NCBI RefSeq assembly: GCF_033971325.1
Contig: NZ_CP117180.1
Location: 1,628,951-1,692,950, forward strand
From: Hydrogenobacter sp. T-2
GTDB lineage: Bacteria > Aquificota > Aquificia > Aquificales > Aquificaceae
Direction: 5' to 3'
DNA: 64,000 bases
Shown: positions 35,335 through 43,069 of the stretch, piece after piece
Position numbering within the stretch: position 1 is the stretch's first letter
Layout: each line of letters opens with the position of its first letter
Position numbers and translations under genes: made by a program
The notes under the pieces: model-generated
Told to the model about the DNA's origin: nothing
The model's input: the letters and a program-made list of their open reading frames with translations, nothing else
Databases searched by the model: none

Positions 35335-36891
35335 ACCTAATAATGGTAATTTGTTGCTTGATTGTTTCACACACAAACTCACAAACAAAAGCTATAATAT
35401 CCCTATGTATAGGGCTATTGAAGTCTCTTGCCCTACCACAAAGAGAAAAAGCACCCTTATAGCTCATGTCCTAAAGCTATACAGAAAAACCGCACAGCTC
35501 GTGGCAAACTTCCAGTGGTTTCTCTTCTTCAAAACTGGCTCCTTTAACAGAAAAGCTAACATAAAACACTTAAACTGCCCACTTTCAGAAAGGTTCAAGT
35601 CCACTATCCAATACCATGTGGTAGTCCCTACACTGGAAAGTTTTATTGCCAATGTCCAAGAAAGGTTCAAAGAGATAGTCTCTGCCTCAACTCTTCCTGA
35701 AAAGACAAAAAGAGTTCTCCTTTATCTCAACTCCAGAAAGGAATGGCTTATTCCAAAAAGTGAGAAAGCCCTGTGGATATACAAAGACAAAAACAAGCAT
35801 GAGTATGAGATGGTCAAGGAAGAAAGACTGCTTGCTAAGAAGATATTCAAGCATATTCTCAAAAGCTGGAAAAAGCCAAGTTTTAGAGGTATCTCTATGC
35901 TTTTAGACAGCAAGTGTGCCTTGCTGGAAAGACCAAAGAGAGCAAAAGCCTTTGACCTCTGGATAAGGCTGTCAACTCATGAAAAAAGAAAGCCTATATA
36001 TCTGCCTGTGAAACTTCATGAGTATTTTGAGGAAAGAGGTGGAAAGCTAACAAGCATGGTTCAGATAGCAGAGGATGGCAAACTAAGGCTTGTGAAGGAG
36101 ATAGAGAGGAAGGAGATAGCTTTCAGTGGAGAGGTAGCCCTTGACTTTGGCATGGAGTGTTTTCTTGTTTCAGACAGAGGAGACCTCTTTGGCAGGAAGT
36201 TTTACAGCAAGGTCAGGGAGTATGCGGATAAGATAGACAGAATTCAAAGAGAGATACAAAGGAGAGGGAAAAAGCCAACAGAGAGCAGAAGGTATTTAAG
36301 ACTTCAACGCAGGCTAAGTGAGTATGTGAAGAATGAGGTAAGGAGGGTAATAAACAGGGTTATAGAGCTATACAGACCACGAAGGCTTGTGCTTGAGAAC
36401 CTAAGAGGATTTCTGCAAAGGGTAATAAACAACTTCCCAAAATCAATAAAGCGAGTGCTTATAAGGTTTGGGCTTGGGGAGATAAGGAGGAAGTTAAAGG
36501 AGATAAGCGAGGAATATGGCATAGAGGTGGTGTATGTAAATCCTGCCTACAGTTCGCAGGCATGTAGTAATTGTGGGTATGTAGACAAAGAAAATAGGAA
36601 GGCAAGGAGTGAGTTTGAGTGTAAGCTATGCAATAGAAAACTCCATGCGGATGTGAATGCAAGCAGGAATCTGCTTAGCCGTGCTAAGTGGAGCTTGCAT
36701 TTACACCGTATGGAGAAAGCCCTCACTAAGCAAGTGGAGGTTTTCATAAAAAACTTGTTTAGTGAGCGGTTTAAGTGTCTCTGGAGTAAGGCACTGGGAT
36801 TGATTGAGAGAAATCCTTACTTTCAGTCAGTCCCTAAACCCGAGGCGTGGGTAAGTGTCTCTAAAAGGGATGTTTGTCCATGCTAAGGGAT
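35335..36891. mobile_element. TnpB-only IS200/IS605-type element inserted in the MNT-HEPN operon
   Basis: Boundaries are inferred to within 2 nt. Left junction follows TTTAT (35330-35334); right junction lies near 36891. Removing the interval restores TGA, GGAG, TATAA and the HEPN ATG with ideal spacing. Near the left end CCCTA/TAGGG forms a hairpin (35401-35414). There is no tnpA and no target duplication, as expected of this family. Confidence 0.75.
35405..36886 (+). CDS. tnpB: RNA-guided nuclease TnpB (IS1341 type)
   Basis: 493 aa from the ATG at 35405; an in-frame ATG at 35324 would lie outside the element. RuvC catalytic residues are intact: Asp about 246 (VALDFGMECF), Glu about 331 (LVLENLRGF), Asp about 416 (HADVNASRNL). 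The zinc ribbon is CSNCGY with CKLCNRK. TATAAT at 35393-35398 lies 6 nt before the ATG. The C-terminal tail should overlap the guide-RNA gene at the right end. It appears active. Confidence 0.93.
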   Translation: MYRAIEVSCPTTKRKSTLIAHVLKLYRKTAQLVANFQWFLFFKTGSFNRKANIKHLNCPLSERFKSTIQYHVVVPTLESFIANVQERFKEIVSASTLPEKTKRVLLYLNSRKEWLIPKSEKALWIYKDKNKHEYEMVKEERLLAKKIFKHILKSWKKPSFRGISMLLDSKCALLERPKRAKAFDLWIRLSTHEKRKPIYLPVKLHEYFEERGGKLTSMVQIAEDGKLRLVKEIERKEIAFSGEVALDFGMECFLVSDRGDLFGRKFYSKVREYADKIDRIQREIQRRGKKPTESRRYLRLQRRLSEYVKNEVRRVINRVIELYRPRRLVLENLRGFLQRVINNFPKSIKRVLIRFGLGEIRRKLKEISEEYGIEVVYVNPAYSSQACSNCGYVDKENRKARSEFECKLCNRKLHADVNASRNLLSRAKWSLHLHRMEKALTKQVEVFIKNLFSERFKCLWSKALGLIERNPYFQSVPKPEAWVSVSKRDVCPC

Positions 36892-36896
36892 ACTCC

Positions 36897-37184
36897 TCAA
36901 AGCTCTTCAAGAGAAATTCTTTTTGCATTCTTCAAAACCTCTCTATAAAACTCCGTGTCTCTGTATACCAACACATCAATACTCTGGTCGCATTCCAAAA
37001 GAAACTTGGTTTGAACCCTTAGTGCAAGCTCCACTGGGTTTTCAGGGTTTTTGGGAATTAGCAAAATATCTATATCTCCACCCTTCAGGTCTTCTCTCAG
37101 CCTTGAACCAAATATATAAACCTCCCCTTCAAAGCCTTCCAAAGCCTTCTTAAGGGCTCTTTTTTCTTCCTCTGTCAAACGCAT
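36897..37184 (-). CDS. Minimal nucleotidyltransferase antitoxin (MntA-like)
   Basis: 95 aa. The nucleotidyltransferase motif GSRLREDLKGGDIDILL (GSx9DxD) is intact. MNT antitoxins add AMP to the HEPN toxin. It is upstream partner of the HEPN gene at 34899-35330 and is 13 bp downstream of ygfZ on the same strand. The TnpB element begins about 5 nt after its stop codon. Confidence 0.82.
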   Translation of the reverse strand: MRLTEEEKRALKKALEGFEGEVYIFGSRLREDLKGGDIDILLIPKNPENPVELALRVQTKFLLECDQSIDVLVYRDTEFYREVLKNAKRISLEEL

Positions 37185-37197
37185 AATGTTAAATATT

Positions 37198-38100
37198 CTA
37201 CCCTTTAGACTCTTCGCAAAGTTTTAAAACTCTTACCCTCTTACCTTCGCTTGTCTCAAAGTCTTTTTGCTCTTCTACCTTTGCTCTCAAAAGGTATCCG
37301 AGAGCAAGACTACTTCTCGGACTTACAGAAGTTATAATTCCTATATCTTTGTTCTCTGTCCTTATCTTTTCTCCTTCCCTTAGACCTTCTCCTTCAAGGA
37401 GTGCCAAAGCCCTCGCAGGTCTTCCTCTATAATAGACCCTTGCTATGGCTTCTTGACCCACATAACAGCCTTTTGTGAGGCTAATGGCTTCCTTTAAAAT
37501 ACAGGCTTCCAAAGGAGAAAAACCTTCCCTTAGTTCCTTTCCAAGTTTTGGAATAAGCCTTTGGATGCGTATGTCCTCGTATTCCTCCTCAGATAGCATA
37601 TCCTTCGTATCCAATGGAAGTTCAGAAACTTGACCTATTATCTCATAACCCTCCTCCCTTAGTCTTATAGGATTGCGGGTTAAAAGCATGTTGTCAAGAG
37701 ATTTCACCTCAAAATCTCCAAGCTCCACACCAAAACGCTCTCTTATAAACTCCCTTACACCCTCTCCAAATAGGAAAATATGCTCCATATCAAGGGTTTC
37801 AAAGTAGACCCTCATAGAAAGTTTAAGACGGTTAAACTCCTCAATCACATGGCTAACGTCCAAAGGCGTATCAAGAAGGTAGTGGTCTGCGAGCTTGTAT
37901 ACATAAAACTCTCCTATGGGAAAACCGTTTTGTCTTAGCCAAAGGTTATAGGTGAGTGTGTTTTCCTTCATACCTCTTATATCGTTGCTTAAAAGATTAT
38001 GCAGAAAGGCGGTATGTTCTTCTGCCATGCCCTTCGGGAGAAGTTTTCCCTGCTTGCCATAAACTTTTATCTTGCCTCTTTTTAGTCTTATCCAACGCAT
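37198..38100 (-). CDS. ygfZ: YgfZ/GcvT-fold protein
   Basis: 300 aa. The YgfZ signature KGCYVGQEAIARVYYRGRP (Lys-Gly-Cys-Tyr-x-Gly-Gln-Glu) is intact. The family binds folate and helps Fe-S enzymes such as MiaB. The rest shows the aminomethyltransferase-like fold. It appears to be first in the unit with the MNT gene. Confidence 0.88.
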   Translation of the reverse strand: MRWIRLKRGKIKVYGKQGKLLPKGMAEEHTAFLHNLLSNDIRGMKENTLTYNLWLRQNGFPIGEFYVYKLADHYLLDTPLDVSHVIEEFNRLKLSMRVYFETLDMEHIFLFGEGVREFIRERFGVELGDFEVKSLDNMLLTRNPIRLREEGYEIIGQVSELPLDTKDMLSEEEYEDIRIQRLIPKLGKELREGFSPLEACILKEAISLTKGCYVGQEAIARVYYRGRPARALALLEGEGLREGEKIRTENKDIGIITSVSPRSSLALGYLLRAKVEEQKDFETSEGKRVRVLKLCEESKG

Positions 38101-38145
38101 GTTTGAATATTAAAGGAAAGCTGGTATTTTCTTCAATGACCACTG

Positions 38146-38961
38146 TCAATAGTTGGTAATAATTAACTCATGCTCTCCCTTTCCACGCATATCTCCCTTG
38201 CAGTTTATAAACCTTGCTGTGTTTACAACTTCAATTCTGTAGCCCTTATATAGGTTTTTTATAAAGTCAGTATTGGAGTTTGTCAGCATTAGATAAACTC
38301 CTTTCTTGTCCAATTCTACAAACAAGTCTCTAAGCCTTATATGGTCTTTTTCTGTGAAATTTTCCTTTGTGTAGTTTGAAAATGTAGAGTAGTAGGGAGG
38401 GTCAAAGTAGACAAAGTCTCCCGCTTTTGCTTTTTTGCATGTTTCTTCAAAATCTCCACACAACACCTCTAAATCACATGACCTTAAAAATTCAGAAACC
38501 GCTTTGAGGTTTTCCTCATCCACTATTTTGGGATTTTTGTATCTTCCAAAAGGCACATTGAACTCTCCCTTAGAGTTTTCTCTGTATAGTCCATTGTAGC
38601 AAGTTTTGTTAAGGTAGATAAACCTACTTGCTCTTTTAATGGGGTCAAGGCTTTTGGGGTCTATGGCTCTTATCCTGTAGTAATATTCTGGAGTATTTTT
38701 GTGCATCTTTAGGTCTTCTATGAGGTCTTCCACGTGATCTTTTATCACAAGATATGCGTTTATTAGCTCTTGATTTATATCTCCAATTATAGCCTTTCGT
38801 GGCTGAACTTGGAAAAACAGAGCACCACCTCCCACAAAAGGCTCTATGTAAGTTTCATAGTTTTTTGGCATATAGGCTACCAGCAAGTTTACTATTTGCC
38901 TTTTCCCACCCGCCCATTTTACAAAGGGTTTGGGTTTTGTCTTTTTTGTAAAAATTTTCAT
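38146..38961 (-). CDS. Adenine-specific DNA methyltransferase, Dam/DpnM class
   Basis: 271 aa alpha-class N6-adenine methylase. SAM site PFVKWAGGKRQIV and YIEPFVGGGALFF; catalytic DPPY in FVYFDPPYYSTFSNY. The final strand GEHELIITNY is typical. No partner nuclease is seen next to it, so it is an orphan methylase or a remnant of a restriction system. GATC specificity is suggested by family only. Confidence 0.88.
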   Translation of the reverse strand: MKIFTKKTKPKPFVKWAGGKRQIVNLLVAYMPKNYETYIEPFVGGGALFFQVQPRKAIIGDINQELINAYLVIKDHVEDLIEDLKMHKNTPEYYYRIRAIDPKSLDPIKRASRFIYLNKTCYNGLYRENSKGEFNVPFGRYKNPKIVDEENLKAVSEFLRSCDLEVLCGDFEETCKKAKAGDFVYFDPPYYSTFSNYTKENFTEKDHIRLRDLFVELDKKGVYLMLTNSNTDFIKNLYKGYRIEVVNTARFINCKGDMRGKGEHELIITNY

Positions 38962-38963
38962 GA

Positions 38964-39047
38964 TTAACCACCCTTGAGAGTGGCAATGCTAATAATTTTG
39001 TATATCTCCTCTCCTCTTTTAATAGCGTCAAGTTTGAGGAGTCGCAT
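38964..39047 (-). pseudogene. Possible N-terminal ParA/Soj fragment
   Basis: A 27-codon ORF ends AAG GGT GGT TAA two bases before the dam-like start. Its last residues, YKIISIATLKGG, match the start of the ParA deviant Walker A motif (KIISIANLKGGVGKTT) and then stop. This looks like a truncated ParA-type ATPase gene fused to the methylase locus. The peptide is short, so chance similarity is possible. Confidence 0.3.
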
Positions 39048-39094
39048 GGAGAGGTTTTCTTTCTAGCCATAATATGGACATAATATGGATTATA

Positions 39095-40199
39095 TTATAA
39101 CGCAAGTTGCAAGTTATAGGGGATTTATAACCTTGAGCTCACCATAAGGGATACGATGAGAAAGTTTTTTGATGATATAATCTCTCTGTGCCCTCAAAAG
39201 ATATAACTCTCAAAGACATCTTTGAAGAAGTCCCCCATAGGCTCAGCAAAATCCTCTCTCCAGCCCCTATCAAAGAGCTATTGCCAACATCTCTACCATC
39301 CACAGAGCTAAGAGTGGACTTCTTGGCAAGACTTGAAGATGAAAGCATCCTACATATGGAGTTCCAATCCTTTAACGATACAAACATGCCTTGGAGAATG
39401 CTCCGCTACTATACCGCCATAGCAGAAAAATACAAAACACACAACATAAAACAGCTTGTGGTGTATGTGGGAAATGAAAAGCTCAGGATGAAGTCCTCTC
39501 TCAAGATTAAGAACTTAGTCTTTAGGTATGAAATACTTGACATAAGGCAGATAGACTGCAAGGTGCTTTTGGAAAGCCCAGACCCTATGGATAGGCTATT
39601 GGCATGTTTATGTAAGGTAGAGGATGAGGTATATCTCATAGAGAAACTCATAAAGACAATGGAAAGCATGAACGAAGAAGAGAGAAAAGACTACCTTTTG
39701 AAAGCCTTGACACTAACAGAGCTAAGACCTAACTTAAGGATAAGGTTGACAGAGGAGGTAAAGCCTATGCCTATAGTGGTTAGACCAGAGGATATAAAAC
39801 TGCCAAAGAAAAAACTGAGAAAGGATATTCTGTATAGACTTGGGCTTGAAGAGGGTAAAAAAGAGGGTGAGATTATTGGTATTGAAAAGGGTAAAAAGAT
39901 TGGACTTGAAGAAGGGTTTTTAAAAGCATTGCAGGATACAGTGTTGACCCTTATAAGGAGTAGGCTTGGACGAGTTCCTGAAGGTGTGGAAGTAAGGGTG
40001 AAGGGCATAAGGGACAGGGAATATTTAAATGCCTTGATAGAGAAGTTAATAAACTCTGGAGATGTTTTGGAGCTTTTGAGGGAAGAGAGACTTTTGAGTT
40101 GAGTTGTAATTGACAGAAAAGCACTATAGACAGCTTATTTAGGAAAGTATGCTTATGAGAGGTATCTAACTTTATAATAACTTGCAACTTGGGTTATTA
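39095..40199. mobile_element. Rpn-family gene bracketed by 23-bp inverted repeats
   Basis: 39095-39117 and the complement of 40177-40199 match at 21 of 23 positions (core CAAGTTGCAAGTTAT). They enclose one ORF, 39188-40102, of the Rpn/transposase_31 group. No clear target duplication is seen. It could be a mobile unit or a pair of regulatory sites. Confidence 0.5.
39188..40102 (+). CDS. Rpn-family PD-(D/E)XK nuclease (transposase_31-like)
   Basis: 304 aa from a GTG start. RVDFLARLEDESILHMEFQ gives the nuclease core (Asp, then Glu-x-Gln). A linker with GLEEGKKEGEIIGIEKGKK repeats leads to a DUF4351-like C-terminus (TLIRSRLGRVPEGVEVRV, LINSGDVLELL). Rpn proteins promote recombination in E. coli. 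Multiple copies per genome are typical. Start is uncertain; no good ribosome site is seen. Confidence 0.78.
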   Translation: MPSKDITLKDIFEEVPHRLSKILSPAPIKELLPTSLPSTELRVDFLARLEDESILHMEFQSFNDTNMPWRMLRYYTAIAEKYKTHNIKQLVVYVGNEKLRMKSSLKIKNLVFRYEILDIRQIDCKVLLESPDPMDRLLACLCKVEDEVYLIEKLIKTMESMNEEERKDYLLKALTLTELRPNLRIRLTEEVKPMPIVVRPEDIKLPKKKLRKDILYRLGLEEGKKEGEIIGIEKGKKIGLEEGFLKALQDTVLTLIRSRLGRVPEGVEVRVKGIRDREYLNALIEKLINSGDVLELLREERLLS

Positions 40200-40217
40200 T
40201 AATGAAAAGTCTAAAAC

Positions 40218-40328
40218 CTAAAACCCAACACCAACCCCTACAGGCAAGTCTGCGTCTCCACCTCCTCCACCGCAGGAGAAGGCAAAAAGTGCAAGGGCTG
40301 AAAGTCCTGCTATGGCACTTCTCTTCAT
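40218..40328 (-). CDS. Tiny lipoprotein-like peptide
   Basis: 36 aa: signal-like MKRSAIAGLSALALFAFSC, then GGGGGDADLPVGVGVGF. The Cys after AFS could be lipidated. The ribosome site AAGGAGG is ideal. It is divergent from the CARF-like gene at 40419, with a palindrome between them. Nothing similar is recognised. Confidence 0.55.
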   Translation of the reverse strand: MKRSAIAGLSALALFAFSCGGGGGDADLPVGVGVGF

Positions 40329-40378
40329 CTTGACACCTCCTTAGGTTTTTTGCTATTTACTACATACAACCCCCATCT

Positions 40379-40394
40379 TGTCAGAAATCTGACA
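40379..40394. promoter_or_regulatory. 16-bp palindrome between divergent genes
   Basis: TGTCAG-AAAT-CTGACA, a perfect 6-bp inverted repeat. It overlaps a -35-like CTGACA for the leftward lipoprotein gene and lies 25 nt before the CARF-like gene start. A TATATATT block at 40403-40410 may be the rightward -10. It is a candidate operator for the Calp-like operon. Confidence 0.5.
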
Positions 40395-40418
40395 CCGAGA
40401 CCTATATATTTATGAATT

Positions 40419-41165
40419 GTGAGAACCGCAGAAGTTCAAAAAAACCTAAGGCAACTTTTGGGAGACATAAAAAGTAAAGAAGGTTTGGGTATAGTCTTGT
40501 TAGTAGCCATCTTTTATGGCTGGTTTCCAGATAGCATAAAAGACCTCTTAAGTGAGCTATTACCGGGTAAGTGGGTGTCTCTCAGCCTTTTGGCTTCGTC
40601 CATAGTCATTCTCCTAATACTCTACTGGCTTTTAAAACGTTTAATCAGCAAAATAGCGGGGATTAAATACGAGGTGGAAACCTATGACCAGCAGGAGCTG
40701 AAGAAAGTGAAGGTGTTAATGATGGGGTTAAGTATGCCTCGTCAAGACCCGATACAAGGTCATAATTGGAGTCAGCAGGAATTTTTGTTAAAAAAGTGTT
40801 TAGAGCAAGGTGCTAAGTTAAAGAAAATTGTGGTAATTCCTTCTTTGGAAAGTGCAAAACACTCTAAGGATTTTGTTGAGTATATGCGGACAAGGGTGGA
40901 TATAGAACATGATCTTTTTGAATTTAACGAGGCGGTAGACTATGAGGATATGTTGAACCTACAAAGAATCTTTAACAAAGCAATAGAAAGCCTCAAGGCA
41001 CAGGGCTACAAGGAAAAGGAAATCTTAATAGACATAACCGCTGGGACTAAAACCTTTAGCATGGTAGCCTCTTCTTTGACTTTTGACAATGATATTCGCA
41101 TGTGCTATGTAAACAACAAAAAGCAGGTGGTTATCTTTGATATGGTAGCTGTCAAAGAAGAGTAG
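40419..41165 (+). CDS. Membrane-anchored CARF-like protein, candidate cyclic-oligoadenylate sensor
   Basis: 248 aa, GTG start. Two hydrophobic segments (about residues 23-38 and 51-72) are followed by a Rossmann-like domain. It begins KVKVLMMGLSMPRQDP and has KKIVVIPSLES and, at 203-219, LIDITAGTKTFSMVASS, the D-x-T-x-G-T-K motif of CARF domains. Type III CRISPR membrane effectors such as Cam1 join a membrane helix to CARF. No nuclease motif is seen. It is 19 bp before the next gene of the Calp-like operon. CARF assignment is by motif only. Confidence 0.6.
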   Translation: MRTAEVQKNLRQLLGDIKSKEGLGIVLLVAIFYGWFPDSIKDLLSELLPGKWVSLSLLASSIVILLILYWLLKRLISKIAGIKYEVETYDQQELKKVKVLMMGLSMPRQDPIQGHNWSQQEFLLKKCLEQGAKLKKIVVIPSLESAKHSKDFVEYMRTRVDIEHDLFEFNEAVDYEDMLNLQRIFNKAIESLKAQGYKEKEILIDITAGTKTFSMVASSLTFDNDIRMCYVNNKKQVVIFDMVAVKEE

Positions 41166-41184
41166 GCTATAATCTTAATAATAA

Positions 41185-41637
41185 ATGGAAAAGCTCAAAG
41201 GTTTTGAGAAACTCTTTGAGAAAAAGTTAGGCGACGAAGAGAAAATTGTGGCTTCTGGGGAGAGGTTCTTGGGGGTTTTTACCGATGAGACACTATCAAG
41301 GCTTGAAGACCTTCTCAGGTTAGACCTTGGAGTATACAAGGCAAGAAAGAAAAGACCTTTTATAGGAAGGCTTGAAAGAGACTTTTACCTTATTGTCTTT
41401 CTAACTACAAAAACCTACTCAAAACGCAGGGTAGACCTCAGCCTTTGCTATAGGGGTAAAAACAAAGCATGTCAAAACCTTGATGTAGAGTGCTTTATTC
41501 TAAAGGACAGAAACAGACAAGAGGTGCTTGCCTATATGGTGCATAAGGATAGGTTTAGAGAGTTTAAATACGAATTTTGTGGCACGTGTAGAGACCTTGA
41601 GTTTCTTGATAGCTTAAGAAGGAAGTATTTTAGATGA
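41185..41637 (+). CDS. Unrecognised Cys-containing protein in the Calp-like operon
   Basis: 150 aa, not recognised. A helical N-terminus (MEKLKGFEKLFEKKLGDEEK) precedes a beta-rich part (RDFYLIVFLTTKTYSKRR) with five cysteines: LCYRGKNKACQ, VECFILK and FCGTCRDLE, a possible zinc site. TATAAT at 41168-41173 lies 11 nt before the ATG, with no Shine-Dalgarno, so an internal near-leaderless promoter is possible. The stop overlaps the sigma-like gene (ATGA). Confidence 0.6.
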   Translation: MEKLKGFEKLFEKKLGDEEKIVASGERFLGVFTDETLSRLEDLLRLDLGVYKARKKRPFIGRLERDFYLIVFLTTKTYSKRRVDLSLCYRGKNKACQNLDVECFILKDRNRQEVLAYMVHKDRFREFKYEFCGTCRDLEFLDSLRRKYFR

Positions 41638-42299
41638 GGGACTACAAACAACTTATCTCTGGCTTTTTGTATGGTGGTGTAAAGGAAGAGAACTATATGA
41701 AAAAGCTAATAAGGTCCTCATTGAGCCAGTATATGGATGCCTTGCTAAGGAGAAAATTCGGAGATGACTACGAGGAGGAAGTCCTATCTGAGTTGAGGCT
41801 TAGGCTAATAAACAACAAAGACTATCTGCAGAGGTTAGAGTATATAAACCTGCATTATCTGAAAACGCTTATAAGAAACTTCTTAGTAGACATTATAAAC
41901 GGTGAAAGGATAGAGGTTTACAGTCTTCAGAAACAGGTTTTTGAAGAGGAGGAAGCAAAGCCTGTGGTCTACGAAGATAAACTTAGAGATACAAGACATC
42001 ACTTTGCGGAAGTGGAGGGTAGCACGCTTTTTGAGGCACTTATGAAAAATCTCAAAGACGGGGATATGGTAGTGCTATGCTATTACTTTTATAAGTATCT
42101 ATATAACTCGGAGATAGAACTGAGGGATATTTCTAAGGATAACATATATAAGAGGTGGGAAAGGCTACGGAAGGGTAAACTTAAGGAGATTTTAGGTGAT
42201 GCCTCTCCAGAGGAGATAAGGGCGATGGTGGAAAGGTTTTTGTCAGAGGTTTGTCAAAAAAGGGGTTATATATGTAATGAAAGAGGAGACGTGCCATGA
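41634..42299 (+). CDS. calpS: Sigma-factor-like protein, CalpS-like
   Basis: 221 aa. Residues about 40-85 (FGDDYEEEVLSELRLRL, LHYLKTLIRNFLVDIING) look like ECF sigma region 2. The C-terminal part (DGDMVVLCYYFYKYLY, ISKDNIYKRWERLRKGKL) looks like region 4 with a helix-turn-helix. In the published Sulfurihydrogenibium system CalpS is an ECF-like sigma held by CalpT and freed when CalpL cuts CalpT. Gene order and ATGA overlaps with calpT support the call. Sequence similarity is weak by eye. Confidence 0.6.
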   Translation: MRDYKQLISGFLYGGVKEENYMKKLIRSSLSQYMDALLRRKFGDDYEEEVLSELRLRLINNKDYLQRLEYINLHYLKTLIRNFLVDIINGERIEVYSLQKQVFEEEEAKPVVYEDKLRDTRHHFAEVEGSTLFEALMKNLKDGDMVVLCYYFYKYLYNSEIELRDISKDNIYKRWERLRKGKLKEILGDASPEEIRAMVERFLSEVCQKRGYICNERGDVP

Positions 42300-43069
42300 G
42301 TTTGGAATTGGAGCTTTTGGAGATATACGAGAAGAACTTGAAGGAAGGGAGCGATGAGCTTCTGGAAGTTCCTCATAAAAAGGAACCAAAAGTGGGGCAG
42401 ATTAGGGAGCTCTGGTCTGTGCCTGTGGAGAGGTTTGTTATTTTGCAAGAAGTCCAAGAGGGTCTATACAAAACAGTTCCTCTCACTTCCTATTTGCAGG
42501 TTTTACCTAACTCCACGCCTATTTACGAGCTAAGGTCTCGTGGGCTCAAACTGGGTGTGGTTCCAGTATGGGATTATTTAAGAAGGGAGCTTATAGAAAA
42601 CTACAGTCAGGTCATAGGTTCACTGCCTGAAGAGGAGCTAAGCAAAATAGAAGAATACCTATCAAGGGAAAAGGAGCTAAAGTTTGCCACGAGAAGGTTC
42701 ATCAAACTCAATTCTAAGCGTTGGGCAAAGTGGACCATGTATTCACTGCTGGCTCAGGCGGAGCTTGCAGAAAGGGAAGAGGCACAGGTTATAAGGCTTT
42801 CACCAGATACAGAAAAGGCTCTTGAAGAGATACGCACTTATGCTTTCGCAGCGGATAATAGATACTTCAAGGTAGGGAATTTCTTTGTGGTTTTGGAGGA
42901 GGGTTTGCTAAGGCTATACTTGCCTATAGAGTTTGTGGGTAAGGTTGTTAGGGTGCTTTTGGGTTCTGTGGTGGTCTTTGAGGGTGAGGTGGAGTCTCCA
43001 AGGTTGGAGATTCTTGGAAACTTCTTTGGAATAAACATTCCGGAGGAATTAAAGGTTGTGGAACTTTAG
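42296..43069 (+). CDS. calpT: CalpT-like anti-sigma / protease substrate
   Basis: 257 aa. The N-terminal 80 residues, with PKVGQIRELWSVPVERFVIL and LYKTVPLTSYLQVLPNSTPI, resemble a MazF-like beta barrel, the fold reported for part of CalpT. A helical middle (about 90-170) and a beta-rich C-terminus (FVVLEEGLLRLYLPIEFVGK) follow. It sits between the sigma-like gene (ATGA overlap) and the Lon-SAVED gene (14-bp overlap). The role as anti-sigma cleaved by CalpL is inferred from context. Confidence 0.55.
   Translation: MSLELELLEIYEKNLKEGSDELLEVPHKKEPKVGQIRELWSVPVERFVILQEVQEGLYKTVPLTSYLQVLPNSTPIYELRSRGLKLGVVPVWDYLRRELIENYSQVIGSLPEEELSKIEEYLSREKELKFATRRFIKLNSKRWAKWTMYSLLAQAELAEREEAQVIRLSPDTEKALEEIRTYAFAADNRYFKVGNFFVVLEEGLLRLYLPIEFVGKVVRVLLGSVVVFEGEVESPRLEILGNFFGINIPEELKVVEL

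Noticed and set aside
38855..39070. 71-codon minus-strand ORF upstream of the Dam-type gene
   Set aside because: It overlaps the methylase start by 107 bp in another frame and has no ribosome site or family features.
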